Shown here: one piece after another, positions 1 to 8,456 of the stretch
How the letters are laid out: each line of letters starts with the position of its first letter
How positions within the stretch are numbered: the stretch's first letter is position 1
Assembly (NCBI GenBank): GCA_963805985.1
Contig: CAWDWG010000003.1
Coordinates: 248,001-312,000 of the forward strand
Source: Bog-257 sp963805985
Lineage (GTDB): Bacteria; Acidobacteriota; Terriglobia; Terriglobales; Acidobacteriaceae
DNA length: 64,000 nt
Reading direction: 5' to 3'
The notes under the pieces: model-generated
The model's database searches: none
What the model was told of the DNA's origin: nothing
Seen by the model: the letters and a program-made list of their open reading frames with translations, nothing else
Made by a program: the position numbers and the translations under genes

Positions 1-2
1 TT

Positions 3-641
3 GTCGATGAGCGCTCGCATATCTATCGCAATGGCGTGGAGACGACGGTACTCGGCATTCACAAAGGCGACCGCGTGTATGTCGATACCATGCTCGATCA
101 CGACAAGGTCTTCGCCAAGAATGTGCGCGTGATTACCGAGACCGGTCTGGCCGAGGTGCGCGGGCAGGTAATCGGCAGCAATCCGGAGAAGGGAACGATC
201 AGCGTGCGCGATCAGCTCTCGGCGAAGCCGGTGACGTTCTCGGTGAGCGGCGCGACGAGGTATAGCTCATCGAAGGGTGCGGCGACCGCGAGCGATGTGC
301 AGCCGGGCGCGCTGATTAACGTGCACTTCTCGCCGCGCGCCGACAACCGCGACGTGGCGCAGGAAGTGATGGTGCTGGCCAAGCCGGGCGACAACTACAT
401 CTTCTCCGGTACGGTGACCAATCTCGACATGCGAACCAGCACGTTCTTTGTCGACAACCAGGCCGACGAGCAGAGCTACGAAGTGCATTTCAGTCCGACG
501 GTGATGGCCGATGCGCGGTCGTTGAAGATCGGACAGGAAGTGACCGCGCGCGCCGTCTTCGATGGCAAGAAGTATCAGGCGACCAACATCCGCGTGGACA
601 AGGGGAACGAGCAGGAAGGGCAGGAGTCGAAGGCGCAATAG
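3..641 (+). CDS. Secreted/envelope beta-barrel-repeat protein, 3' part (DUF5666-like)
   Basis: The frame is open from the first base of the window and ends at a TAA, so the gene starts upstream and only its C-terminal 212 residues are seen. The fragment has two or three repeats of about 65 residues that alternate short beta strands, with phrases such as 'GQVIGSNPEKGTISVRD' and 'FSGTVTNLDMRTSTFFVD'. This pattern resembles DUF5666-type small-barrel domains of bacterial exported proteins. The C-terminus is charged and Gln/Glu-rich. The function is unknown and the family assignment rests on pattern only. Confidence 0.6.
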   Translation, partial: VDERSHIYRNGVETTVLGIHKGDRVYVDTMLDHDKVFAKNVRVITETGLAEVRGQVIGSNPEKGTISVRDQLSAKPVTFSVSGATRYSSSKGAATASDVQPGALINVHFSPRADNRDVAQEVMVLAKPGDNYIFSGTVTNLDMRTSTFFVDNQADEQSYEVHFSPTVMADARSLKIGQEVTARAVFDGKKYQATNIRVDKGNEQEGQESKAQ

Positions 642-687
642 GGATTTAGGCTTGCTCCTGGCTCAGTTTTTCCGTACTCTCGACTCC

Positions 688-900
688 ATGGAAGTGCATT
701 TCACGCCCGAGCAGGAAGCGCAGTTGGCTCAGATCGCGAGCCACGAAGGCATCGACGTCGAGCAATTGGTGAAGGATGCCGCGTTGCGGATACTTGAGAA
801 ATCACCGCGGCAGCCTGCTAACGGCTCAGAACTGCCCAGGCTGCGTCTGGGACCAGTGAGTTCGCTGCATCGGCGAGACCTTTATAACGATGTCGGTTGA
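688..900 (+). CDS. Small antitoxin-like protein upstream of a PIN-domain gene
   Basis: A 70-residue acidic-to-neutral protein beginning 'MEVHFTPEQEAQLAQIA', a start shared by many small helical antitoxins paired with PIN toxins. An N-terminal strand and a helix ('EGIDVEQLVKDAALRILE') suggest a ribbon-helix-helix-like or short helical fold. Its stop codon overlaps the start of the downstream PIN gene by 11 nt, the usual translational coupling of antitoxin-toxin pairs. The start was chosen at the first Met that begins the conserved phrase; no strong Shine-Dalgarno sequence is visible. Inferred role: neutralise and autoregulate the PIN toxin. Confidence 0.65.
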   Translation: MEVHFTPEQEAQLAQIASHEGIDVEQLVKDAALRILEKSPRQPANGSELPRLRLGPVSSLHRRDLYNDVG

Positions 901-1337
901 GCCGGGTGTAGTAGATGCGAACGTCCTGGTGTACGCGGTCAATGTGGATGCTCCGCAACACTTGGCTTCGCGCGCTCTCCTTGAAATCGCAAGTGCCCCG
1001 TCGAACACGCTTTACGTAACCTCACGGATTCTCTGCGAGTTTTACTCCGTTATCACCAATTCTCGTCGCGTTTCAGCGCCAGTTTCCCCGGGGCGAAGGC
1101 TTACGCGCAATTTCTGCGTTGCTGGCGCTTCCCGGCGTACAAGTATTGCCTGTTCCGACTGACACGGTTGTGCGCTGGATGGAACTGCTAGTGCGTCGTC
1201 CCGTAATTGGAGGCGGTGTGTTCGATCTTCAGCTCATCGCAACCATGGAAGCGAACAATGTTCTTCGGATCTACACATTCAACGTCGAAGATTTCGAGGT
1301 GTTCCCGGAATTGACCGCAGTCGTGCCGAAGGGATGA
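890..1337 (+). pseudogene. PIN-domain (VapC-type) toxin, frameshifted
   Basis: The first frame gives 'VVDANVLVYAVN' (first catalytic Asp) and 'ILCEFYSVI' (Glu). It is interrupted by a +1 shift near 1085-1093, in the run TCCCCGGGG, after which another frame continues with 'LLALPGVQVLPVPTDTVVRW' and 'GGGVFDLQLIATM' (C-terminal acidic residue of PIN nucleases). Together they form one complete PIN domain of about 148 residues. PIN toxins are Mg-dependent RNases. The conserved sequence on both sides and the G/C homopolymer make a sequencing error as likely as a true pseudogene. The gene overlaps both its neighbours by a few bases. Confidence 0.75.
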
Positions 1338-1688
1338 CGGCGCGACACAATATGAGCAAGACGACTACTTCAAGCAGAACGGTTAACGCTCCGCGACCGA
1401 TGTCACCCTCGGAGGTAGAACGCGCCGCGCGCGCCGATGCAGACGTGCAACCGCTTACTCCGTCCGACCTGATGGCGAATGAAGCGAACGCCGCAGGCGA
1501 AGCTTATTCGTCGGGCTCTCGAACTGACGCAAGAGGAATTTGCCAGCCGCTACCACATTCCCATTGGTACTCTGCGAGACTGGGAACAGGGGAGGACGCA
1601 GCCGGATCAGCCGGCGCGAGCTTATCTAACGCTGATTGCGCGTGATCCGGAACACGTGAGTCGGATGCTCAATCCGAGGGTCAGTTAG
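1334..1688 (+). pseudogene. XRE-family HTH protein (HigA/BrnA-partner type), frameshifted
   Basis: The start ATG overlaps the stop of the PIN gene as ATGA. The first frame encodes a disordered N-terminus ('PRPMSPSEVERAARADADV'). A +1 shift near 1474-1479 leads into a second frame with a clear helix-turn-helix: 'LTQEEFASRYHIPIGTLRDW' followed by 'EQGRTQPDQPARAYLTLIA'. This C-terminal HTH with the GTLRDWEQGR signature is typical of XRE antitoxins of 90-115 residues. A second start at 1352 is possible. The overlap suggests a three-gene unit with the two genes before it. Whether it regulates the PIN pair is inference. Confidence 0.7.
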
Positions 1689-1764
1689 TGTTGAAATGGC
1701 TCGCGTTTCCGGCTTGGCTCGCGGCTTGATTTTGCCGAATGAGCGTCCAGCGGGCCGGCTGCGC

Positions 1765-2202
1765 TCACGAACGATGTCGCTTCAGCAGAATTCCCGCCAG
1801 CAGGGCGGCCGAGGCAGCCAGCAGCCATTCGATTCGCCAGAGTTGCACAGCCTGCCAGTCCACCAGCGTGTCCGCCTTGTAGAGGATGCCGGTCAGAAGG
1901 GCGGCGACCATGCAACTCATTCCCAGCAGGAAAAATATCAGGGAAGAAACGGTGAGGCCCAGCTGATCAAGAAGGCTGGTGGCTTCGTTGGATTCGACGG
2001 AGTCGTCTAAGTCATCGGCAATGGTAAACGCCTTCTCGCGTTCGCTGCCGCAGATGTGACAAAAATGCGCCGCGGCTGCGTAGTCAGCGCCACAGTGCCA
2101 GCAGGAGGAGGGCGCCGGCATGGTGCTCACCATCCGCATAATCTCCGGATTGGGTGAGCGCCAATACTCCTGGCTGCTGCGTCTTCCTGCCGCCTGGGCC
2201 AT
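1765..2202 (-). CDS. Zinc-ribbon membrane protein
   Basis: A 145-residue protein. Residues about 33-52 form a zinc ribbon with two Cys pairs ('CWHCGADY' and 'FCHICGSE'), followed by an acidic linker and two hydrophobic segments near the C-terminus ('LIFFLLGMSCMVAALLTGI' and 'WLLAASAALLAGILL'), ending in a basic KRHRS tail. The start at 2202 is chosen over a longer frame because AGGAGA lies eight bases upstream. Similar small ribbon-plus-two-helix proteins are common in Acidobacteriota. The function is unknown; a membrane-anchored metal-binding or signalling role is a guess. Confidence 0.75.
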   Translation of the reverse strand: MAQAAGRRSSQEYWRSPNPEIMRMVSTMPAPSSCWHCGADYAAAAHFCHICGSEREKAFTIADDLDDSVESNEATSLLDQLGLTVSSLIFFLLGMSCMVAALLTGILYKADTLVDWQAVQLWRIEWLLAASAALLAGILLKRHRS

Positions 2203-2411
2203 ACCCAACTTTCTCCTGCAATCTGCCAAGTCGAGTGCAAGCCGCCAGCCAAAGTTAGGAGACAGCGGAGATGTTGCATTCAAATGACTTAGAAATCAAT
2301 CATGGGATGACGCCGGCGGATGTTGCCGAGCAGAAATTTCCCGGCGAGGGTAAAGATCGGCACTATCATGGCGGGTAGAAGCGGCGATGTGCGACCCTGC
2401 CCGAGACTCCT

Positions 2412-2657
2412 CTAATACCGTTTGGGCATCGGAATCACCTTGGTTTCGCGGGGCTGCAAGAGATTGTTCCAGTAGCCCAGGAGCAGAAGGTCGCTGGAGG
2501 TGAACTCGATCGACGCCGGACGGGTGTTGCCGGGGGTGAACACGTATTTGTCCAGCAGCTGGTGCAGGCGTGGGATGCTGATGCCCAGTGCCGCGGCGGC
2601 TTCGCTTTCGCTATACGGCTCCTGAGAGGACCGATTGACGTTAGACATAGGGCGCAT
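2412..2657 (-). CDS. Small MerR-like HTH protein
   Basis: An 81-residue protein containing 'YSESEAAAALGISIPRLHQL', a winged helix-turn-helix recognition segment of the MerR/excisionase kind, then 'DLLLLGYWNN'. The start at 2657 is supported by AAGGAA eight bases upstream. It has no effector domain, so it is probably a small DNA-binding regulator. It is divergent from the TPR gene at 2739 with only 81 bases between them, so it could control that gene; this is inference from position. Confidence 0.65.
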   Translation of the reverse strand: MRPMSNVNRSSQEPYSESEAAAALGISIPRLHQLLDKYVFTPGNTRPASIEFTSSDLLLLGYWNNLLQPRETKVIPMPKRY

Positions 2658-2738
2658 CGATAAATTTCCTTGTAATGCAGTTGTACAGGTTTGGGGCGGA
2701 GTCGCGGTATCAGGTAAACTTCCCATAAACCGGTCGCG

Positions 2739-4010
2739 ATGAAACCTTACCAACGACTGCTGTTTTTGGGGTGCCTCTGCTGTGGAGCCTGGCTGGGAGG
2801 GCTGTGTCTTGCCGCGGTTAATCCCGGCGCTGCCCAAAATGCAAAGCCCGCCGCCGCTGATCCTACGGCTTCCTCCGCCCCGATTCCGACCCGGATGGAC
2901 AACGATGCGAATACCCGAAGAGGATTCGATTATTTCTACAGTCTCGAATACGACAAGGCGATTCACGAATTCGAGCTGGCGCAGCAGGCCCATCCCACCG
3001 ACCCATTCGCCACGAATCACCTGCTGGCAGCCGTTATTTTCAAGGAGCTTTACCGCATCGGCGCGCTCGATACCGAGGCCTACGCCGCCGACAACTTCCT
3101 GACCAAGAAGCCGGCCGAGCCGCTCGATCCGGCGACGAGGGATCGCGTTACCCAGCTGGTGAACCAGGCTCTGGCGCAGGAGCAAGCGGTGCTGCAAAAG
3201 AATCCCAACGACCTTAACGCGATCTATTCGCGCGGTGGGACGAGGGCGCTGCAGTCGTCGTACATGGGCGTTGCCCAGCACGCCTGGTTTACGGCGTTAC
3301 GCAACGCCGTGGTTGCGCGGCATGACAACGAGCATGTGCTGGAGCTCGACCCCAACTATGTCGACGCCAAAGTTGTGGTCGGCACCCACCTGTATATCAT
3401 CGGCTCGCTGAGCTGGCCGATGCGGGTTGCGGCGTCGGTTACCGGGCTGAGCGGCAACAAACAGAAAGGCCTGGATTACCTGCGGCAGGCGACGGGCAGC
3501 CCGCATCAGGAGGTCGCCACCGATGCGCGGATTGTGCTGGCGCTGTTTCTGCGGCGCGAGCAGAAGTATGACGAGGCGCTGCAGGTGGTCAACGTGATGC
3601 AGAACCAGTATCCGCACAACTTCCTGATGGCAACGGAGTATGCGCATCTGCTGAACGCCGCCGGGCATGGGCCTGAGGCGATAGCCGCCTATCGTAAGGT
3701 GCTGGACGGCTGCCGCGCCAATAGCTACAACCGGTGCCGCATTGAGATTCCTGCGTATGGCCTGGGCGAGGCAATGCGCGGGCAGAAGGATTACGCCGGG
3801 GCGGCCGAGGCTTACGAGATCGCTGCCACCACCGGCAAGGATCCTGATTTGCGGCAGCGCGCGACGCTGGCCCAGGGCGAGATGTACGACCTGATGCAGA
3901 AGCGCGACAGCGCCATCGAGAAGTACCAGGCGGTGATCGCGGAGAACTCTGCTTCGAACTCAGCGGAGCTGGCGCGGCAATACCTGAGGACGGCGTACAA
4001 GACTCCGTAG
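2739..4010 (+). CDS. Exported TPR protein
   Basis: A 423-residue protein with an N-terminal signal peptide ('LFLGCLCCGAWLGGLCLAA') and an Ala/Pro-rich linker, then TPR-like helix pairs from about residue 65 to the end ('GFDYFYSLEYDKAIHEFELA', 'AYRKVLDGCRAN', 'AAEAYEIAATTGKDPDLRQR'). The middle (residues 170-260) also contains a hydrophobic amphipathic stretch around 'MRVAASVTGLSG'. TPRs bind partner proteins, so a periplasmic scaffold role is likely but the partner is unknown. Upstream is the small HTH gene on the other strand. Confidence 0.8.
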   Translation: MKPYQRLLFLGCLCCGAWLGGLCLAAVNPGAAQNAKPAAADPTASSAPIPTRMDNDANTRRGFDYFYSLEYDKAIHEFELAQQAHPTDPFATNHLLAAVIFKELYRIGALDTEAYAADNFLTKKPAEPLDPATRDRVTQLVNQALAQEQAVLQKNPNDLNAIYSRGGTRALQSSYMGVAQHAWFTALRNAVVARHDNEHVLELDPNYVDAKVVVGTHLYIIGSLSWPMRVAASVTGLSGNKQKGLDYLRQATGSPHQEVATDARIVLALFLRREQKYDEALQVVNVMQNQYPHNFLMATEYAHLLNAAGHGPEAIAAYRKVLDGCRANSYNRCRIEIPAYGLGEAMRGQKDYAGAAEAYEIAATTGKDPDLRQRATLAQGEMYDLMQKRDSAIEKYQAVIAENSASNSAELARQYLRTAYKTP

Positions 4011-4189
4011 GGCGCGGCGCGGCCTCCGTGACAATCTGTCACTAACTGCTCGCTCCCTGCCACTACGGGCGGACCGCAGATCCCTCGGCTGCGCTCGGGA
4101 TGACAGGCTGCGCTCGGGATGACAGCGCTCGGAAGATCGCAAGATCACCGGGACCGCTAGCGTGAGGCGCCGAGTCCCGGCCGAGAAAT
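4011..4189. repeat. Intergenic palindromic repeats ('gatgaca' family, partial copies)
   Basis: The 179 bases between two convergent genes hold tandem partial copies of the motif CTCGGCTGCGCTCGGGATGA followed by CAG. The same motif recurs in fuller form at 16931-16985, 53087-53182 and 54908-55005. No coding sequence or clear terminator is seen. Confidence 0.6.
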
Positions 4190-4762
4190 TTACGCGTTCA
4201 CCGACACCGCGTTGGGGCTAACCTCGGCCGATGTCTGCAGGCCGTTCTGGCTGATCTGCTGGAACTGCTGCTGCAGCGAGGCGAAGTCCGTTTGCGCAGC
4301 CGACAGATTGCCGGACTGCAGATCCTGCCCCAGTTGGCTGAACATTTGCTCGATCGGATTTTGCTGGCTGCTGTTCTGGCTGCTCTCGCTGTGGTGGTGG
4401 TGATGATGGCCATGCACGGCCATCGCGCTCTGCATATCCTGCTGAATCGTGCTGTAGTCCTGCTGCGCCGCTGACAGGTTGCCGGACTGCAGATCCTTCG
4501 CCAGCTGCGAGAATGCCTGCTGGATGGGATTGCTGGTCTGCGACGACGTTGCCGACGCGGTCGAGGAGGTCGACGAAGTCGAACTCAGATTCGGATCCAG
4601 CTGCGTCAGGGTGGCAAAGTCCGACTGCGCCGAGGACAGATTGCCGGACTGCAGATCCTGGCCAAGCTGCTGGAATTCGCTCTGCATCTGCTGCATCTTG
4701 TTCGCGACATCCTTCGTGCCGTAGGTGAAGGGATCCATGTTGAGAATCGGTGATATAGCCAT
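4190..4762 (-). CDS. Protein with three SGNLS(A/S)AQ repeats and a His cluster
   Basis: A 190-residue protein whose start is fixed by AGGAGA seven bases upstream of the Met. It contains three related helical repeats of about 28 residues, each with 'DLQSGNLS(A/S)AQ' preceded by a Gln-rich helix and followed by an aromatic/Leu helix. Ser/Thr-rich linkers separate them, and residues about 120-130 form a run of six His within 'HGHHHHHH'. There is no signal peptide. I recognise the repeat as a recurrent unit in soil bacteria but know no function; the His cluster may bind metal. Confidence 0.7.
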   Translation of the reverse strand: MAISPILNMDPFTYGTKDVANKMQQMQSEFQQLGQDLQSGNLSSAQSDFATLTQLDPNLSSTSSTSSTASATSSQTSNPIQQAFSQLAKDLQSGNLSAAQQDYSTIQQDMQSAMAVHGHHHHHHSESSQNSSQQNPIEQMFSQLGQDLQSGNLSAAQTDFASLQQQFQQISQNGLQTSAEVSPNAVSVNA

Positions 4763-5070
4763 GAAGCTGTCTCCTCTCGTCATCCGGACGGGGCCTATGA
4801 AATTGATCGGCGCAGCACGCCTGAGCTTTAGCTGTGCCGAGCGGAAGGAAAAGAGCAACTTGCTGGCCGTTGGAAGGCTGCCGTATTGCCAGCATTTCCT
4901 ATGAGTTAGGAAGGGCCGTGCTGCGCAGGCCGATTGACTCGGCAAAGCTTGCCCACCACGCCCGGCAAACCCTGCCGCCTCAAGACCACAACTAACGATT
5001 CTTGCCACAAGTCAACGGCGCATCGGCTATGATGCCGCTCGCCGCAGCTTTCGCGTCTGCGAGGTTGTTT

Positions 5071-6087
5071 ATGGAGAAGCCGACCCTCGACAAGTTTCCC
5101 CGGGAAGTCCTTGCCGGCATCGACATTCAGAAGGCGTTTATCGTCTCGCGGCTGGTGGTTGCCGCAGAGAAGCTGCAGCTGTTTCGGCTGCTCGACGGCA
5201 AGCGCCTGAAGGCGGCGGCGATCGGCCGCGCGCTCAAGATCCATCCTTACTACCTGGAGCCGTTTCTGAATGCGTTCGTCGGGTTGCGAATGCTCGACAA
5301 GGTGAAGGATGAATACGGCAACACGGCTTTCGCGGAGAAGTATTTCATCGACGAGCGCTCGATTTACTGGACCCGCGAGTACTCGAATGAGTGCCTCGAC
5401 GACTTCGACGCCCTGAGCGTGCTGGAGAAGGCGCTGGCGACGGGCCAGCAGCCGCGGTCGCTGCGGCGCGCGCGGCGGCCGCTCTATGTCGAGGCAATGC
5501 ACCGCAATCCGAAGCAGGCGGAAAACTTCACGCGGATGCTCTTTTATCTGCACCAGCCGGATGCGGAGGCGCTGGCTAACTATCTGGATCTGTCGCGACG
5601 GCGGGCGGTGCTGGATGTCGGCGGGGGATCAGGCGTGATGTCGATCGCGCTGGCGAAGAAGAACCGTCAGCTGCGGGCGACGATTCTGGACATCGCTCCG
5701 GTCTGCAAGGTTGCCGCCGGAATCATCCGGCGCGCCGGATTGGCCAAGCGCGTGCGCACGCTGGTGGGCAACATTCATGAGCGGCTGCCCGCCGGCTACG
5801 ACGTGATCATGATGTGCGATATCGGGCCGATTTCGCAACGGCTCTTGCGCAGCGCCTATCGCAGCCTGCCTCCGGGAGGGTTGCTGGTGCTGGTTGACCG
5901 TTGCCTGTCGGAAGACGGCACCCAGCCTCTGGACCGGCTGGCGGAGTACTTTGCCGGGTCGTCGTTTGGGGTGGCGACGTGGAAGGACGTGGTGGACGCC
6001 GTGGAGTCTTGCGGATTCCGCCAGGTTAAGGCGGAGAACGTTTATCGCGACGTGTGGTACATCACCGCGATTAAGCCGGGGCGCTAG
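5071..6087 (+). CDS. SAM-dependent methyltransferase, O-methyltransferase type
   Basis: A 338-residue two-domain enzyme. Residues 10-90 form a winged-helix dimerisation domain ('AAAIGRALKIHPYYLEPFLN'). The catalytic Rossmann domain starts at about residue 180 with the SAM-binding motif 'VLDVGGGSGVMSIALA' and continues with 'VIMMCDIGPISQRLLRSAYR' and 'LPPGGLLVLVD'. This order matches the plant-type O-methyltransferase family (Methyltransf_2), which methylates phenols, quinones or antibiotics. The start at 5071 has GAGG upstream and begins the conserved region. No biosynthetic neighbours are seen, so the substrate is unknown. Confidence 0.8.
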   Translation: MEKPTLDKFPREVLAGIDIQKAFIVSRLVVAAEKLQLFRLLDGKRLKAAAIGRALKIHPYYLEPFLNAFVGLRMLDKVKDEYGNTAFAEKYFIDERSIYWTREYSNECLDDFDALSVLEKALATGQQPRSLRRARRPLYVEAMHRNPKQAENFTRMLFYLHQPDAEALANYLDLSRRRAVLDVGGGSGVMSIALAKKNRQLRATILDIAPVCKVAAGIIRRAGLAKRVRTLVGNIHERLPAGYDVIMMCDIGPISQRLLRSAYRSLPPGGLLVLVDRCLSEDGTQPLDRLAEYFAGSSFGVATWKDVVDAVESCGFRQVKAENVYRDVWYITAIKPGR

Positions 6088-6098
6088 CACGGGCGAGA

Positions 6099-6265
6099 GT
6101 AGCGCCGCCCTCTGGGCGGCTGGATCGCAGGCCTCTGGCCTGCGCAGGGTTGGCAGGCGAGGACGCCTGCCCGACAGCCGGCCGGGAGGCCGGCGCTACT
6201 AAGGATCGAGTAGGCCGGCGCTACCAAGATCGGATAGGCCGGCGCCACTTAAGGTCTTGAGCAGG
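6099..6265. repeat. Cluster of short GC-rich palindromes
   Basis: At least five imperfect palindromes of 15-25 bases lie head to tail between a methyltransferase and a PspC gene, for example GCCGCCCTCTGGGCGGC, GCAGGCCTCTGGCCTGC, and three copies of a GCCGGCGCTAC word. Each could fold as a short hairpin. They resemble REP/BIME sequences. No gene is present. Confidence 0.65.
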
Positions 6266-6327
6266 CGCCGCTTTTGCATCTCCGGGAACCTTTGCTTATC
6301 CTGTTCGTATCACTCTGTGGAGGGTGT

Positions 6328-6663
6328 ATGTACTGCAACTATTGCGGTAAGGTCATTCAGGACGACGCCAATCTTTGCGCCTATTGCGGCACGCGGGTGG
6401 GTTCGGTTGCCGGACGGCGCAAGCTGATGCGCTCGCGGGCGAATCGCAAAGTCGCCGGAGTCTGCGCCGGCTTCGCCGAGTACTTCGATCTGGATGTCAC
6501 CGTGGTGCGGGTGGTCTGGCTGATCGTCGCGCTGTTTGGCGGAGGCGGTTTCCTGGCCTACATCATTGCGTGGATCATCATGCCCGAGGAGCCGGAGTGC
6601 GTGCCCGCTGCGCCGCCCGCGACCGTAGCGGTGACACCGCCGCAGACGTATCAGGGGTCGTGA
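6328..6663 (+). CDS. Zinc-ribbon PspC-domain protein
   Basis: A 111-residue protein. The N-terminus is a zinc ribbon ('MYCNYCGK' and 'CAYCGTRVG'), followed at residues 35-90 by a PspC domain: 'ANRKVAGVCAGFAEYFDLD', then a membrane helix around 'WLIVALFGGGGFLAYIIAWI' ending with 'IMPEEP', the usual PspC end. A Pro/Ala tail follows. GGAGG precedes the Met by six bases, which decides this start over a longer upstream frame. PspC proteins sense envelope stress or sit in the phage-shock response; no other psp gene is nearby. Confidence 0.85.
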   Translation: MYCNYCGKVIQDDANLCAYCGTRVGSVAGRRKLMRSRANRKVAGVCAGFAEYFDLDVTVVRVVWLIVALFGGGGFLAYIIAWIIMPEEPECVPAAPPATVAVTPPQTYQGS

Positions 6664-6680
6664 AGGCGGCGGCGCTGTTG

Positions 6681-6832
6681 GGGTAGAGCTGGCCTTTAGG
6701 CCAGCGTCCCAGGTTTATTTTTCTTCGAGCCGGCTTGAGCCGGTGGCCGATGATTGTTGTGCGATGTCCAACAAATCGGGGCTTTAGCGCCTGATTTACG
6801 CAGGGGCTAAAGCCCTCGTCTATTTCGCCGGT
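6681..6832. repeat. Paired-hairpin repeat, copy 1, plus a third palindrome
   Basis: Two hairpins, one around GCTGGCCTTTAGGCCAGC and one around GCCGGCTTGAGCCGG, are spaced by about 27 bases. The same pair occurs at 24207-24277 and 33178-33250. A further palindrome at 6778-6832 pairs two GGGGCTTTAGC/GGGGCTAAAGCCC halves. They lie between the convergent PspC and pyrF genes and may act as terminators or as a mobile palindrome. Confidence 0.65.
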
Positions 6833-6940
6833 TTCGGCACGAGTAAACTCGTGCCCTGTTACGAACCTTTCTTCTGCAACCGTCGCCGAGCCTACTTCCT
6901 AATCAAGATATCCTCGGTGCCTCGGCGTCTCTGTGGTCAA

Positions 6941-7648
6941 CTAAACCGCGACCATCTCGATTTCGGAGATGATGTCGGCGGCGGCTTTGGCCGGGTCGGG
7001 GGCATCGAGGATGGGGCGGCCGACCACCAGGTAGGTCGAGCCGGCGGCGATGGCGTCGGCGGGAGTCACGACTCGCGCCTGATCTCCGGCGGCAGAGCCT
7101 GCCGGACGGACGCCGGGCGTTACGATCGCCAAGCCTTCGCCAAGTTCACGACGCAGCTCTTTGGCTTCTTTTGCCGAGGCGACGAGCCCTCCGCAGCCGG
7201 CGGTACGGGCGAGCGCGCCGAGTCGCAGCACCTGGTCCAAGGCGGTTCTGGGGACACCGATCTCCTCGAGGTCGGCATCGGTGAAGCTGGTGAGGACGGT
7301 GACTGCCAGAACCAGCGGCTTGGCCGACGACTGGGCTGCAGCCTCGACGGCGGCCTTCAGCATCTTGCTGCCGCCCGAGGCGTGGACGGTCAGCATCGAG
7401 ACGCCGAGCTCGCAGGCTGAGCGCACGGCGGCGGCGACGGTGTGGGGGATGTCGTGGAACTTCAGGTCGAGGAAGACTTTACGGCCGGAGGCGACGAGGT
7501 CGCGGACGACCTGCGGTCCCTCGGCGGTGAACAGTTGCTTGCCGACTTTGTAGGTGGTGGCGGCGTCGCCGATGGTTTGGACGATGCGCTGCGCCTGGCT
7601 GGCGCTGGAGACGTCCAGCGCCACGATGAGCCGATCTTTTGTAAGCAT
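6941..7648 (-). CDS. pyrF: Orotidine 5'-phosphate decarboxylase
   Basis: A 235-residue TIM-barrel enzyme that decarboxylates OMP to UMP in pyrimidine synthesis. The active-site signature 'DLKFHDIPHTV' (the Asp-x-Lys-x-x-Asp triad) is present, along with the N-terminal 'LIVALDV' and the phosphate-binding 'VTPGVRPAG' and 'YLVVGRPI' near the end. The length matches group I bacterial enzymes. The start is the only Met before the conserved first strand. It is followed 30 bases upstream by an RlpA-like gene on the same strand; no other pyr gene is in the window. Confidence 0.95.
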   Translation of the reverse strand: MLTKDRLIVALDVSSASQAQRIVQTIGDAATTYKVGKQLFTAEGPQVVRDLVASGRKVFLDLKFHDIPHTVAAAVRSACELGVSMLTVHASGGSKMLKAAVEAAAQSSAKPLVLAVTVLTSFTDADLEEIGVPRTALDQVLRLGALARTAGCGGLVASAKEAKELRRELGEGLAIVTPGVRPAGSAAGDQARVVTPADAIAAGSTYLVVGRPILDAPDPAKAAADIISEIEMVAV

Positions 7649-7678
7649 CGGCTCCCAGTTTACCTCAGGATGCGTGAA

Positions 7679-8143
7679 TTATTGCTCGCCTTGGAACTCG
7701 GCAATCTCTGCGATGTCGGGGGTCTGGAGAACGTCCAGGCGGACCTGGTCTACGCCCTTCATGGAGAGCACCTTAGCTGCACCATAGGACAGATCGATGA
7801 TGCGGCTGCGGGCGACGGGTCCGCGATCGTTGATGCGGACGACGACCGAGCGATCGGTCTTTAAATCTGTGACCTTGACCCAGGAGCCAATCGGCAAAGT
7901 CCGATGGGCAGCGGTAAATTGATTCATGTCGTACAGCTCGCCGCTGGCAGTCTTGTGAGACTGGAAGATGCGGCCGTACCAAGAAGCCTTCCCGACCTGA
8001 GGTTTATGGGTGTGGGAGGGCCTGCTTTCCTGAGTTTGTCCTAGGGTCCCTTTTCGCGAATCCGGTGTGCTATTACCGGGTGCTGCGCTCAGTGCGGTGG
8101 CGAACATCAATGTCGCCGCAACTGGGCTGAGTACTCGTAACAT
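7679..8143 (-). CDS. rlpA: RlpA-like septal ring/DPBB-domain protein
   Basis: A 154-residue exported protein: signal peptide to about residue 21, a disordered Ser/His linker, then a double-psi beta-barrel at residues 50-145 with 'GKASWYG', 'TASGELYD', 'TAAHRTLPIGSWVKVT' and 'VRINDRGP', and the active-site-like Asp in 'RIIDLSYGAAK'. RlpA proteins cut or bind peptidoglycan strands lacking stem peptides, near the division site. It has no lipobox and no SPOR domain, unlike the E. coli form, so it is a soluble periplasmic version. Confidence 0.85.
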   Translation of the reverse strand: MLRVLSPVAATLMFATALSAAPGNSTPDSRKGTLGQTQESRPSHTHKPQVGKASWYGRIFQSHKTASGELYDMNQFTAAHRTLPIGSWVKVTDLKTDRSVVVRINDRGPVARSRIIDLSYGAAKVLSMKGVDQVRLDVLQTPDIAEIAEFQGEQ

Positions 8144-8456
8144 TAAACACCTCTCATCGTTTAGGTTGGTCCTCCTGGCACGAAGTTAAAGTCTATTGAC
8201 CGGAAGAACCAAGAGTCAACCCCACCAACAGGGCATTGTGAATTTTGGCTTGCTATTTCTTGAAAAGTGTGGTTCGGGCCGAGGTTGCCGTGTCAGGGCC
8301 TGGATGCGAGAGCAGGTTGAGATAGCTGGCTGGCGGGTGGAGGGGATGTAACCAGTTGATGGCGAATAATTTACAACCGCTTATCGCCGGACCAGCAGTA
8401 AAAGGAAAACGGCCGGCATTGCTGCCGGCCGCATACGCAAACGGATATTTGGCAAA
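8144..8456. other. Intergenic region, no gene seen
   Basis: These 313 bases lie upstream of the rlpA-like gene and downstream of the Big2 lipoprotein gene. Apart from the terminator at 8400-8431, no coding sequence, tRNA or repeat was recognised. The segment near 8155-8200 probably holds the promoter for rlpA. Confidence 0.5.
8400..8431 (-). terminator. Rho-independent terminator of the Big2 lipoprotein gene
   Basis: On the minus strand a perfect nine-base-pair stem (CGGCCGGCA pairing with TGCCGGCCG, four-base loop) is followed by TTTTCCTTTT. It lies 26 bases after the stop of the gene at 8457-9515. Confidence 0.85.
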
